This document shows positions 46,358 through 58,271 of a stretch of DNA of 64,000 nucleotides, piece after piece. The DNA is from Rhodocollybia butyracea. Lineage: Eukaryota; Basidiomycota; Agaricomycetes; Agaricales; Omphalotaceae. Position 1 is the stretch's first letter. Every line of letters starts with the position of its first letter. Both the position numbers and the translations under genes were made by a program. Under the pieces are notes generated by a model. The model had not been told where the DNA came from, did not search any database, and worked only from the letters and a program-made list of their open reading frames with translations. Location of the stretch: NCBI GenBank assembly GCA_015501585.1, contig JADNRY010000014.1, positions 186,001-250,000 on the forward strand, written 5' to 3'.

Positions 46358-47044
46358 GTAAAGGGTTTTAGGAAACAAATATTTATCATTAATCCAAGAG
46401 GTATCATGTAGCCGCTGATGCAAGAAAAAGTTAGTGTGGTTCGCTTGCTTTAGCCTTTGACTGCATATTTCTAAATAAGTGCAATAGACGCTCACTCCTC
46501 TGCACCTATGTTGTTGTGACTTGGAATAATTAGTACCACCACATTTCGAGCGCTAACCACGGGCCACAGGGTACATTCCTACAATGTCCCACCTCAAACT
46601 TGGTCACAGAGGTTCTACGAAATTACTTTGACTTGGATGTGCGCCTTCAAGCGCCAAAATTTTTATCAAGGGGATGTTTTTGGGGTGTTTACGACAAATC
46701 GTAGTTGGTTCGTAGGGTGTTTTCATGAGTTCCGCTGGAAACCTTGCATGGAGTCACGACCTCTTGGAATTGGTCTCCTCTAAGCACACACCAGCGATGA
46801 TATCATGATCCCCACGCGGATCATGTGTATCTTGGATGCCTTGAATGTACATTTGAGCTGGCCCAAACGACAACAAAACAGGAAGGAACAATGGGTGTGG
46901 CGAGCATGATCAACGGTACATGAGGTCACTGTCCAATGCTACCGATTCAGTCAAATCTTGTGCAGTACTTCACTTACCGTTCCGGCGGCGTTCCCTTCAA
47001 AGTTAAACAAGCGCGCGCCTACTAGCATTATGTAACTGCTCTTC
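46358..47044. other. Intergenic, CoA-transferase promoter
   Basis: About 690 bp with no supported frame, repeat or RNA gene. Confidence 0.5.
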
Positions 47045-48784
47045 ATGTTTCTCTATAAACTCTCGCGAGTATTTACCACCACGAGGTATCACTCAAACCG
47101 GTACGGACAACTTGTATGCTTTTGACTCTAGTCTCACAAAACGCTGATAGATCCACATTCCGTTCAATATCAACAAATCAAAGTGGCGATAACCTTCCTC
47201 TGTCTGGAGTGCGTGTCTTGGAACTAGGACAGCTCATTGCAGGTCCATTTGCAGGCCAACTACTAGGGTAACTGCTGGGATATGCTCTATGTATTCTTAC
47301 ATATAAAATAACGCGTTTTTCCCAGCCAATTCGGAGCGGAAGTCATCAAAATTGAACCGAAACTTGGCGATCCGTTACGAGTGTGGAGAGAGCTGGACGT
47401 CGATGGAACTAGTCCGTGGTTCAGAAGTATCGCGAGAAATAAAAAGAGTGTGGTGGTTGATTTGAGGAGGCCTGAGGGACGAGAGTGAGTTTCAGAGCTG
47501 TGGGAGTCAATGGACGTTCATATTCATTCCTTAGACTTGTAAAACGTTTAGCTCTCAAAAGCGACGTTTTGATCGAAAACTTCAAACCTGGCAGTGAGTT
47601 GCAAAGCTCTCCCTTGAAGCTCTCCTCTTACTTTTCGAGCAGCTCTCGAGAAATGGGGCCTCGGTCCTGAGTCCCTCCATCCATATAACCCTTCTCTCAT
47701 CTTTACCCGTGTCAGCGGCTACGGCCAGACTGGTCCTTGGGCTCCGCGACCAGGTTATGCTTCGGTCTGTGAAGCTGAGTCTGGCTTCCGTTATATCAAT
47801 GGTTTCCCCAATTCTGCGACTGGTGGTCTTGATGGTCCTCCTGTAAGACCAAATATCAGTTTGGGCGATTCAGTTGCTGGGTTACATGCTGCGTTTGGGA
47901 CGGTAAGCTTTATGTGAAATGGGATTTTCCGGCTCTTAGTTCATGCATGTCGACGTACAGGTACTTGCGTTACTGGCTCGTCAAGGCAAGCGTACCCGAG
48001 GTGAGAACGAGGGAACGACGGTGGATGTTAGTATTTTGGAAAGGTGGGTACAAGCCCAAAGCCTTGATCTTTCCGGGTTATCATGTCCTCGAGTCTTCCA
48101 GTATGCTCAACCTGATGGAAGGTATTGTACCAGAATATGACCGCAAGGGTAAAGTACGCATGCTCACCTCATCTACCTTGTCCATATTTCTCACTACATC
48201 CACAGGTTCGTGGCCCTTCAGGCTCCTCAGTAACCGGCATTGTCCCTACCAACGCTTATCCGTGTCTCCCTGATGCGCACACGCCTACAGTTCCCTCATA
48301 TATTGTTATCGGCGCTAACGGCGATTCTATTTACAACCGCCTAATGCAAGTCATTGAACGCCCTGACCTTACTGGTCCTCTCTATCAACAAAATCAGCAT
48401 CGCGTCGAACGGCAGGAGATAATTGAGGAAGCAATATCGGAGTGGACTTTGCGACATAGTGCGGAAGAAGTGATTAGAGCAATGACGGATGCTGGGGTGC
48501 CTGTGGGACGAGTTGTCAGTGTGAAGGATATCGTAGAGGGTGAACAGGTGAATGCCAGAGGTGCGATCAGGGATGTTTGGGTTGATGGGAGCAAGGATGG
48601 AGATGGAAAGACAGGATGGAATGTGAAGATGACTGGAACATTCCCTGTGCTTGAGGGGTGTGATCCGCAGCCGAGATGGGCTGGACCAGATCTGGGACAT
48701 CATACTGAGGAGGTTATGTTGAAAGAGCTGGGGTTGTCCGAGGCGGAGGTGGATAGATTGAAGAAGGATGGGGTTATTGGGTAA
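47045..48784 (+). CDS. CoA-transferase family III (CaiB/BaiF), probably mitochondrial
   Basis: Moves CoA between carboxylic acids; fungal and animal relatives include succinate-hydroxymethylglutarate CoA-transferase (SUGCT). About seven exons. The N terminus MFLYKLSRVFTTTRYHSNR looks like a mitochondrial presequence. Then LSGVRVLELGQLIAGPFAGQLLG, FGAEVIKIEPKLGDPLR, NKKSVVVDLRRPEGRE, SDVLIENFKPGTLEKWGLG, VSGYGQTGPWAPRPGYASVCEA, ISLGDSVAGLHAAFG (likely catalytic Asp) and TNAYPCLPD. The last exon runs to ELGLSEAEVDRLKKDGVIG. These are all the family blocks in order, about 440 residues. No break seen. Confidence 0.88.
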
Positions 48785-48965
48785 AGTAATTGAGGTCTTA
48801 TCGGATGGGACATGTGCTCATAGCGAGCTAGGCAAATATGCTAATGCGGCAAAGATGCAATGTGAAACGGAGACAGTATGTTTTTCAATTAACTTTTATC
48901 TTTGGCTGCTGTATGATTTGGAAATACCCATCTACTTATGTATGGTAGATCATAGCAAGCGCAGT

Positions 48966-49014
48966 GACTTTGTTTGTATACTATCCTCGGGACTTTGTTT
49001 GTATACTATCCTCG
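48966..49014. repeat. 25-bp tandem repeat, two units
   Basis: GACTTTGTTTGTATACTATC plus CTCG occurs twice, at 48966-48989 and 48991-49014, separated by one G. It lies between the CoA-transferase stop and the end of the convergent membrane protein gene. Confidence 0.85.
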
Positions 49015-49042
49015 GTACACTATCAGGTTATCTTCTGCTTGT

Positions 49043-50226
49043 TCATATTGAAAAGGTCTCTCCCACGGGCATTTTGGATTGTTGAAATGCCAGAGAGAGC
49101 GTGAATGCCACGGTACTGAGCTCCCGCTCCCTCATACGCCCTAGCTTTACTTCTCTGAACACATGTCCTGTCGTGATATTGAGCACAACTAAATGCAATG
49201 GAACAAGCAACGGTCGATATCTGAAGAAAACCGAGGGGCTTAGTAACACAGCAAGTGTAGCGGCACCGCTTGCTACACTGATTCTGCACCATTCTTAACT
49301 CACAAACCGATGCTTCAGGAAAGGTAATTTTAAGACTCACAAATAGTAAAACTGGCCATCTTGTAAGATCGCTCGAGTCAAGGATGGAAGCTTCCTTCCC
49401 GCAAGAGCCAACGCCCCTCCCTTGAGACTCTGCGAGAGACCCAGGCTAGCCCCACATTCCGCGCGAGAATGATTGAAGTGGGGGGCAGCGTGGATGAATA
49501 ACAGAGACAATTTGTAAATCTGGTACGAAATTGCCAGAAACACGCAACTGTCGTAGATTAAAATCACTATAACGGGCAAGCTCATGCGCACCCAATAACT
49601 GGTATCCACAGGTCGGTCCATGCATATTGAATGACCGACGAAATCCACAGGAAAAGAAGCTCCGCCTGATGCAAGCACCCAGAGCGAGGCAAAGAACCAA
49701 GTCTTGAGCCGACTGCCCTCACAGTAGATTGCCCTGACACGAAGAAAGAATTGGAATAGTGTGAATACTATGGCAATAAAGCTGGTTGCAATGGCTGCCA
49801 ATGTTAGCGGGGGGTGACATACTGTTGCATTATCTATCAAGCAATGGTGATTCACTGTGCTACGTGGACTTTACCTTACTTACCTGTAATCAAGATAAAG
49901 GCGTGTATTAGAAAGAAGAATCTTTTCACAAGCATAAGCGTCGAAAAATCTTTGATATCACGGTGACATACCTAGATAGGAAATAAACGACTGTTGGTGG
50001 CCGACACTTCCCTGGGAGACAGAGTAATTCGACATCGTCAGCGATGTGAATCACGATATCCCAAATGATGACCTGGTGACGATTTAACTTGGAATTCTAG
50101 CAAAGTACACGGATTATTTTGGGAGTACTCAGCACATACTGTGGCAGTCATCTGGGTCACGTATGAAAACACCAGGAGGGATTGAATCGCTGCCACTTCA
50201 TCTAAAAGAAATTGGGAGGAAGACAT
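49043..50226 (-). CDS. DUF6533-type seven-helix membrane protein, paralogue A
   Basis: Belongs to a family expanded in mushroom genomes; function unknown, topology receptor-like. About six exons. It starts MSSSQFLLDEVAAIQSLLVF, then the family block IIWDIVIHIADDVELLC with FLSRFFFLIHAF. A large exon carries several helices: LTLAAIATSFIAIVFTLFQFFLRVRAIYC, FFASLWVLASGGAS, VRMSLPVIVILIYDSCVF, and RAILQDGQFYYL. The last exon has SVASGAATLAVLLSPSVFF, the closing VVLNITTGHVFREVKLG motif and a short tail ending at 49043. Joins are in phase. A close paralogue lies 1.6 kb upstream in the same orientation. Confidence 0.72.
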
Positions 50227-51847
50227 ATACGCATAAGCTGGGGCGAGGCAGGCAGGATATTGAAGGGGGTCTTTACAACTTGGTCTATACTTATGTACCA
50301 GCATGCAAGGGTCGTATGTTATTTAATCTGCCGCACGTCCAGCCACCAGTTTGCACAACATCCCCAATGGTGACTACCCCTTGACTACCCATCTGTAAAG
50401 TATACGATGCCTCAAATTTTGCAAGGTCGCCTTTTTGGTTGAGAGCCACAGAGGGGAGCCTGGCCTGAACACTGATGGGTTCAGTCAAAGAATGACCCAC
50501 ATATTCTCTGGTTCCTCAGGCTCTCTCATTGTCCACGGCGCACATGTAAGTATAGTGTGGGCCCTGACTCCTTGCATAGCCTAGCTCTCAGTTTTTCTTG
50601 CTATATGCTTACTGAGACCGGACTGAAACTGGGGTCCTGTCACTTGTCACAGTGAGACTAATATAAATACAATGCTTGAAATTGCCGCCCTCACCACTCC
50701 TTTCACACTTGTTGATTTCGCTTAGTGTACATCTGAGAATTGCTACTGTCATACTGTATAGGAATCCTAAAACCCAATCACAGCCTGAGAGTACAGATTT
50801 CGGTCGATGATATTACGTATAGAATTACAGCCTTTTTGTGAACCGCATAGTTCGGTCGCACTGAAATATGTGGCATACACTTACTAAGGCCCTGTTCGGG
50901 AACCCGATTTGCAAATGAGTTTCAAAAGGGTCGGGCTGAAAAGTGTCAAAATCTGTCACAGCTAAGATATTTTGATGGCCATCATATTCCCAGGTTGCTT
51001 TGGCGCTCAAGGGCTTCTTTAGCGCCAGTAGACTAGAGACTACATTTCTAAGTGCGTTATCTTACATTTTGAGTGAAAGTTGTACTGATTAGGTGTAGCT
51101 AGATATCAGAATGTATTTTATAATGTGTGCCTAGCAATAAACCTTCAAGAAAGTCATAAGATGCAATATTTTGAACATTATCGGCAAATGCCATAGGAAA
51201 ATCGTCATGAGAAAATTTCTGCTTGTTTCAGGCTGTCACCATATGGGTCATCTGATGTGACAAAATTAAACTAGCCCTGCAACTCATCTCACGCCAAATT
51301 AACTTCAACTCATTTGCAACTTGGGTTCCCGAACAGGGCCTTAATTCCAAATTCTGAAACATGGCATTTCAGTGGACCACTAGAAAGGTTGTAAAAATAT
51401 AGAGACGCATTGCACAGTTCTGTTAAATATCCTTACGGACCGATACGAGTTTCATTAGCATGCAACAGGATTATGATTCTACCCAAATAGATCACCCATA
51501 TGTACATACATAAATAAGCTTATACTGTAGTTATTTACCTTTACCGTTTGCCTCCACTACGTACTCAGTGAATAGGACAAACGTTGCTTGTTTCGTTCGC
51601 CTTCTCCCGTCCCGAAAACTTCAACAAGTTCCCTCAAGGTATTTACCTTTCAATGCTGTCCTTTGTGGGAACCAGTGGGATTCTGCTCACTCCTGTTTCA
51701 AGGCTCCCCTTGAGTCCTACGCTGGTTCTACGACTACGCGTTTGCTCAGTTATTAAGACCTTTAAGCCGTTGAGTTTCCAAATGGTGGCATGTGCAGAGG
51801 TTTTTATTTCAGCCTTTTATAGAGCATCAAATGTACGCGAACCGCCT
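50227..51847. other. Intergenic between tandem paralogues, contains a MITE
   Basis: No gene supported. A 453-bp inverted-repeat element (50888-51340) is the only clear structure. The first part should be the promoter of paralogue A. Confidence 0.5.
50888..51340. mobile_element. MITE with GGCCCTGTTCGG terminal inverted repeats
   Basis: The ends are GGCCCTGTTCGGGAACCC and its inverse GGGTTCCCGAACAGGGCC, with arms extending through TTGCAAATGAGTT at about 35 bp with a few mismatches. The flanks read CTAA at the left and TTAA at the right, so a TTAA target (piggyBac-like) with one change is possible. The terminal sequence itself resembles Tourist/PIF-Harbinger MITEs. The superfamily is undecided. 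The interior has no coding sequence. Confidence 0.78.
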
Positions 51848-53080
51848 TCAGGATGGGTCCTCATCTGCCTCTTCATCGCGGTGTATTGAATGCAGCGACA
51901 AAGTTTCGCCCACTGGAATTTCTGATTGTGCAAATGCCAGAGGAAGTGTGAATGCCACGGCGCTAAGCTCACGCTCCCTCATACGGCCTAGCCTTACCTC
52001 CCTAAACACATGCCCTGCCGTGACATTGAGTATCACTGAATGCAACGAAACAAGCAACGGTCGATATCGAGGAAAAATCGAGGTATTTAGCAACAGCGCA
52101 AGCGTCGTGGCGCTAGTTGTTATACTTATTCTGTATCATCAAAGTTGATTAACAGCTTGAACTTGGCCGTTCTGGAAAACAGACTCACAAATAGTAGAAC
52201 TGGCCATCCTGTAAGATCGCCCGAGTCAATGATGGAAGTTCCCTCCCCGCAAGGGCCAGCACCCTTGCCTTGAAATTCTGCATGAGGCTCGGTCTTCCGC
52301 CTTCTGACGCAGAACCACATTCCGTAGCGGAATGATTGAGCCGGGGATTAGCATGGATGAATAACAAAGACAAGTTGTAAATTCGACGCGAAATCGCCAA
52401 AAACACACAGCTGTCGTAGACAAAAATCGCTATAACGGGAAAGCTCATGCGTATCCAAAAACCTGTATCCGTAGGGTGCATCATGCATATTGAAGGTCCG
52501 ACGAAATCCACAGTAAAAGAGGCTCCGCCCGACGCAAGCAACCAGAGCACGAGAAAGAACCCCGTCTTGAGCTGACTGCCCTCACAGTAGATTACTTTCA
52601 CACGGATGAAGAATTGGAATTGTGTGAGTACTATGGCGATAAAGTTGGTTGCAATGGCTGCCAGTGTTAAGGAAGGTTTACATATTGATGCATTATCTAT
52701 CAGATGACGATGATTCAACCATCTTATGTAGACTTGAGCTTACTCACCCGCAATCACAACGCAGGAGTATACCAGAGAAAGTAATCTGTTTATAAGTATA
52801 AGCTTCGGAGATGACTTAGCGTTATGGTGGCATACCTGGATAGAAAATGAATAATTGTTGGTGGCTGACATCTCCCTGGAAGAGAGAGCAACTCGACATC
52901 GTCGGCGATGTGGATAACGATGTCCCAAATCATAATCTGGAGAAGGCAATATAAATAAAGTTCGCGGATCTTTCATTCGACACATACCATCGCAGTCATC
53001 TGCATCACATAAGAAAAAACCACAAGAGACCTGATCGTTGCTAAATCTTCACCGGAAAGAAGCTGGGAGGACGAAGACAT
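51848..53080 (-). CDS. DUF6533-type seven-helix membrane protein, paralogue B
   Basis: Same exon layout as paralogue A. It starts MSSSSQLLSGEDLATIRSLV, then the DDVELLC-type block near 52.9 kb. A large exon has LTLAAIATNFIAIVLTQFQF, ASGGASFTVDFVGPSICM, FPVIAIFVYDSCVFLAISRRI and RAILQDGQFYYL. The last exon is ISITTSATTLALLLNTSIFP with VILNVTAGHVFREVRLGRMRE. Its tail is longer and more acidic than in A, ending DEEADEDPS. High similarity across exons and introns points to a recent tandem duplication. Function unknown. Confidence 0.72.
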
Positions 53081-54692
53081 GTGGACATGAGCTGGGAGGC
53101 AAGGACAAGGGGGGCGGGAAAGTGTAGGAGGAGGCTTTCCAAGGTATATATGTATACCGTCCCAAGGGTCGTACCGTGCATCTTATTTATTCCACCTTCC
53201 ACGAAATAAGTAGCTGTACCCATCTTCAATCTGTGAATGGCATTTTATTGTAATTACAAAATCCCGTAATGACCGAAATTGCCTCGTGAATGTAACTCGA
53301 CTCGGCGGTTGTCGCGGTTAGTAGTATGCGCAGTATTTTGCATCCAGGCTGTCGCCCTGTCGATTTCTATTTGCCAAATGTAGCACGTTCTGTCAACCGT
53401 CACTGTTTGCTTAGTAGTAGTTTTCTGCCAAATGTTTGTGTGCTTTGATATGAGGCACGGAATGGAGTGGGGAATTGGTGGGGAAGAAAAGTATTGGAGC
53501 CGTGTTGGGTTCATGTGAGTATTGGATGACTATTGTCAGCATAAAAGAGGTACTTACCAATGCAGCCCAGTCTAAACCGTAAATAGGAATCAACACGAGC
53601 ATAGAAAGGCATAGAAGACAACAAGTTGACAGCGTCAATGCATACTAGCACCGTATATGTACCTATACGTACCGATATAAGTAAACATTCTTGTTTTATG
53701 CGAAGAGAGAGACACCCTACGGGTCAACCCACAGAATGGGGGATTGATATAGATCCTCACCATCTCGTTTCGAAACGAAAGCTTCCTTCCATCGGCATTA
53801 CCTTTTTCGAATACTTCCCGACGGTCTTCACAAGCTTCGCAGAGCTTCACAGTTTGGATACACCCATGATGGAACATGACTTGTGGCATTATTGTCAGCG
53901 CATTACACTATCGGTTCCCATTGAACCCGATCGAGGATCTCGGAGGTAATGGATGAGTTGCTCTAGCTGGCACGTCGAAAGATTATGAAGGATGGGTATA
54001 AAAGATAGATATATGCTAGCATGCTAGGCTGGAGGGCTGTTCTTGAAGCACTTTCTTGAACCTTATTTCCGTATACTCGCCTTCTGCCTGTATGGACAAC
54101 ATGTTCGCTAAAGCGCGACCACGATGCAGCGATACGTCGGACAATATCGATGTGCATCCGAAATCGCGCGCGCTGTGAGTAGAGTCTTTTCTCTTCAACT
54201 TCACCAGCCCATGAACGAGAGAAAGTGTTTTTTTGGTCCACCGGCAGGGAAGAGCGTTCGTAGCTAAGATCAAGAGCTCCGAAGGAGGCATTTGGCTTTG
54301 GGGTGCAGAACAGTGAATTTCCCTCATTCAGCTATCTCTGGCCTGTGAATAGGCAGACTAAATAGTGTATGCGGAGCACATCTCTTGCTGCACTCAGTCT
54401 GAACAGGATAACCGCTCGCCAGAGTCTACTAACGGGACTCTGATGTTCGACTTTAAGTGCAGGATCCTGCGTATACGCAGACAACTAACTTGAAGGAAAA
54501 AGCCTCAAAAGGCACTCACTACAAAATCTAACAGATATATGACAAGTTATCTCTAGATTGTCTATTTTTCGCATTTCTTGAGGCCTAGAACGATTACTAT
54601 AGGGTTTTAAGACGTCTTGCTAGGTACGATGGTGCTGATCTTCGCATCGGCCAAGTCAAAGAACTAAAAGCCGACAGTTGATTAGTATCAAT
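53081..54692. other. Gene-free stretch
   Basis: About 1.6 kb with open but motif-free frames on both strands (for example 53626-53949 plus, 54016-54327 minus). None has a recognisable domain or a convincing start context. The left part should be the promoter of paralogue B. Confidence 0.45.
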
Positions 54693-55561
54693 TCACGGAC
54701 TCATCCTATAGCAACGTACCGAGTGAGTGAAAATGCAATTTGGCTTCAACGCTTCCTCCTTAGCGAAATCGGCGGTGAATTCTGCAATAAATGTGTCTCT
54801 AGGAAAGGCCTGTTCGATTTCCGCGACGGTTTGTGTGTTCCAGAAGGGATCAAAGGATCCTGGACCATATACATCATACCCAAAGATATCGAAGACGGCG
54901 GTGTTCTGCAGCAGCCATCCCGTGGCGGACGAGTTTCCCTGGAAGTACTGGGTAGTATGCAGAGCGATGGATTCTGCGACATCTCCGACTTGAGCTGCAT
55001 CCAGCTCTGGATGGCTTTCGTGGAGATGGTCATATGCCATGAAAGCACCCCAAAGCTCGAAACTCATAGCGTGAGCGGGGTGGGCCAAAGCTTCGGTGTT
55101 GTTGGTGATACCGAGGTCGTGCATGATGGCAGCCAGATAGAATCTTCTCGAAAGTTCTGCAAATGAGATTTGAGCGACGCCAGGGGTATTCCTGGGGAAT
55201 CCCGCGCTGTACAGAAGGGCAAGTCCATAGTGAACCATGCGTTCAGAATGCTTGAAAGTCTGGGGAAGAGTGATGTTCTGGGAGAAGACAAACGTGGACT
55301 CGAAATTACTCTGGAGTTCCAAATATGTACTGTGAATTGTTGTGAACGGTACATATGTTGGTTGGAAGACGTTTGATAACAGCATCTGCGCGACTGTCGT
55401 TGGTACGAACGCGTCGAAAGTACTGTTGGCTGTAATATTTTGAGCACGGACACAAAATGCGACTCCAAGACCGAAGATGAGGAGCGAATTTTTGAAAATC
55501 TGCTCAAGTCATATAAGTAAACCGTGTATCCATGAAATAGAGAGACACGAACTGGAGCCAT
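54693..55561 (-). CDS. Secreted HD-domain protein, cyanamide hydratase-like
   Basis: Two exons. MAP is joined to IFKNSLLIFGLGVAFCVRA, which together make a signal peptide. The domain then follows: FKHSERMVHYGLALL (first His), RRFYLAAIMHDLG (HD pair), MSFELWGAFMAYDHL (the family's F-E-x-x-G-A block) and SIALHTTQYF (later His). Relatives such as yeast DDI2/DDI3 hydrate cyanamide to urea with a zinc centre. The ligand residues are present. About 270 residues, a little longer than DDI2. A secretory signal is unusual for this family. The C terminus after FAADFAKEEAL-type sequence is basic and ends RMSP. Substrate unknown. Confidence 0.75.
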
Positions 55562-56249
55562 CGCTGAAATGGTGTTGGAGGTGAGCCTTTTCTTGAAAGG
55601 CTTTTATCCCATTCGAGTCTCCGAAGTCGGCGGGCTAGTAGTCCTGGTTCTTGGTAAGGGGATAGTCTTGCGTGGCCTCATCCATTTATTTTGACGCGTT
55701 CCTCAGTTGCTTGGTCATGGAGATCCGTTTCCCTAGGCAGCCAAACGTTGTATACTCTTGTATACTCCGTAGTACAAAGCGATATGAGAACGGAGATAGA
55801 TTAGTACCAGCAGTATGCTCGACAATTTTTCTCCGAGTCCGGTATCGTACGATCGCCAGGCCAAGTATTTTGTTCTGGCAGGTGAAGTTGCACATATTTT
55901 TTGTCATCAGACTCAGAGATCATCTACGAGGACCACGGCCAAAAATTAAAACGCTGGAGTTGAACCCTGAAAGAGAACAAAGACTCTGAAATCATGTGAT
56001 TACTGAAAGCACTGAGTCGGCCCGACAGCCATCGATCCTTTGTTCTGCCCACTCACGACCAATTATTATTCCTACTCCTCGCCTTCATTCATCGCTATCC
56101 ACACTCACTGGGTGCTCCGAGCTGATTACGCTGCTATAATACAACTTCGCAGCCCAAGCCACATTTTCTAACTATCGAATCTTTTCTCAATCTCTGTATT
56201 TCTTGCGGCACTATAGCGATCTTCTCGTCTCCTTTTCCAATACTTATTA
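55562..56249. other. Intergenic, divergent promoters
   Basis: About 690 bp between the leftward HD protein and the rightward hypothetical gene. No supported gene. A short doublet CTTGTATACTC/GTTGTATACTC lies near 55.75 kb. Confidence 0.5.
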
Positions 56250-57884
56250 ATGGAAGCCGTAACGTCTGCTTCGGCTGCGGACTCTGCAGGGATCAGTCGT
56301 TCTACCAGCGTCTGGCCGCCACCAAACAGTGATCCTATAACAGCAAATATCGATTGGTCGAGGTTGAACACGACTTTGGATGTAGCCGGACGCGCAGGAG
56401 AACGCGCAGGAGAAACCCAACCGATGTCAGAAGTGCGTCTAATCCACTTTCTTGGTCTCTGCAAACTCATTCGTGGTTCATACAATCAGGACCCCTCTAC
56501 TAGTACTAGAGCACAGGATACACCCGAAAATAGTCAATCAGCCCCAAATTCTACTCTACAAAGCTATAATCTATTTTGTGCTACCTGCCACCCTTCAGTT
56601 AAAGAGCGACATACATATTTCATGCCTTCTAGAACGCCAGATCCAGATCTTTTCCCACTAGGTGGTAGTGACACACTGTTGCATACAAGGGCTATCAGCA
56701 CCGATCGTCGTGTATGGCTCGCCAAATCTCGTGGGATACAAAGATCCGTGGTCCCACTCGAGGAACAGTACTTTGTGCATCGTCAGGTTGATGGCCTTCA
56801 AGTGAATATACATCGACCTTGTGAATGCATGAGGCAAGGTATTGGCTGCTCTACTTGGTCAGTAGCTTCCATCTCTCCACGTCGTGTATTGATTTTATCA
56901 TGCAGTGGGTCGCCGCTTGGTACAAGGACAACGTTTTGTTCCACGGCTTCCATCAGTGCCTCACGCTCCAGAACGATGCAAGACCTAGAACATTTAAGAG
57001 CGCGGGGTTATCATCTGACCTTTGTGTCTCCGTCTCTTGTGCCAGAACCGACAAGCAACTATCATCTCGACCAGATGCTATCCCCTTCAGAGGCTCAAAT
57101 TCTCACTTACGCTCCCGAAACCCGTTCTCTTTATGAAATTGATAACATGTATCCTCAGCACATGAAAGCGAGGGCCATCCCCAACGTTAATTCAACATCG
57201 GTGTATATGTTTTTCGCCGATGCGGTTATCTCCACACCCGCCGTCGTTCTATCTTTACCTTTAAATGACCCACCCACTGGAAACTGGCCACCTATGGCAG
57301 TAGAACCGACATCCTTTATCCCAGAGGATCGCTGGCCGTCAAGTTCTCCTAGTCCCGAAGGAGAATTGCCAGTGCCTCCTCGTTCCCCTAATCAACCATC
57401 TGTTATTTCGCGCTCAGCTGATTCTAGTCCTCCAGGTTCTCAACTCTCGGCATCACCACGCCTTGCACAACAATTGGCTGCAATCGATGATTTCTCAGCC
57501 ACGTCGGTGGAAGATGATGACGATGACTATGACTACGTCGGCATGCCACCACTGGAAGATGTTACCGACTCTGAAGACGATAATTCCGAACGCGAGCTTC
57601 GTCATGAGCGACTTATTCGCGCTCTTCCACCCGGGACAGTAATATTAACAATTCCAAACGAATCATCAATATATTCTGCGGTTACCAACTACCATAATAC
57701 GTGAGTACCCTCCCGCGCCGCCTCAGCCGTAAACTCGTCCTTCCTGGTGGACTGTAGTTTCGAGAGGTGGGCGGATACCGAAAACGAAATCCTGAACTAC
57801 TTTCTCGCCTTCGTCTCGGGTGTATTCTTGTACGGCGTACACCTCTTGCATTCTGATGAAATACGAATGCATATAGAAACTTAG
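56250..57884 (+). CDS. Hypothetical tail-anchored acidic protein with Cys pairs
   Basis: A first exon of 484 codons is followed by a last exon reached through a GTGAGT...CTGTAG intron (about 57702-57758), adding FERWADTENEIL and the membrane helix NYFLAFVSGVFLYGVHLL. About 525 residues. The N-terminal half has LFCATCHP, CECMRQGIGC and CSGSPLGTRTTFC, suggesting a zinc-binding fold. The second half is disordered with a strongly acidic DDDDDYDYVG run and Pro/Ser stretches. The C-terminal helix 15 residues from the end would make it tail-anchored, facing the cytosol. An extra intron near 56.85 kb is possible. I recognise no named family; similar layouts occur in mushroom hypothetical proteins. 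Confidence 0.62.
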
Positions 57885-58271
57885 AGTTATAATAAAAGAT
57901 ACTAAGTAGCAAAGTAGAGAATTTTATTGGAGCTCCCGCGATCGAAGGACGTCGCAATTGCATCGATTCCTTCAGGAACTTGGACTACTTCGGCTATGGT
58001 CTGCGGCCGCCTGATACTGTTGTTAGAGATAATGTTCAGACTGGCCATCGAATTGAGAGTGGCCAAAGCCAACGAGCGCGAGCATTGCGTCATCAGGAAA
58101 GTACGCTGCGGAGATATGCGAGTGGCTGAACATAAGAAAGAAACACGGAGGGAATGGTTCTCTCGAACCTATTCGGCGTGACAGGTCAGATCGGTCAGTG
58201 GTCGGCAGAGATAGCATGGTAAAGCCTTCTTTTGATTTGTTCGTACAGACACATAAATATGACACAAAGTT
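57885..58271. other. Short convergent intergenic region
   Basis: About 390 bp between two convergent genes. No frame or repeat of note. Confidence 0.5.
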
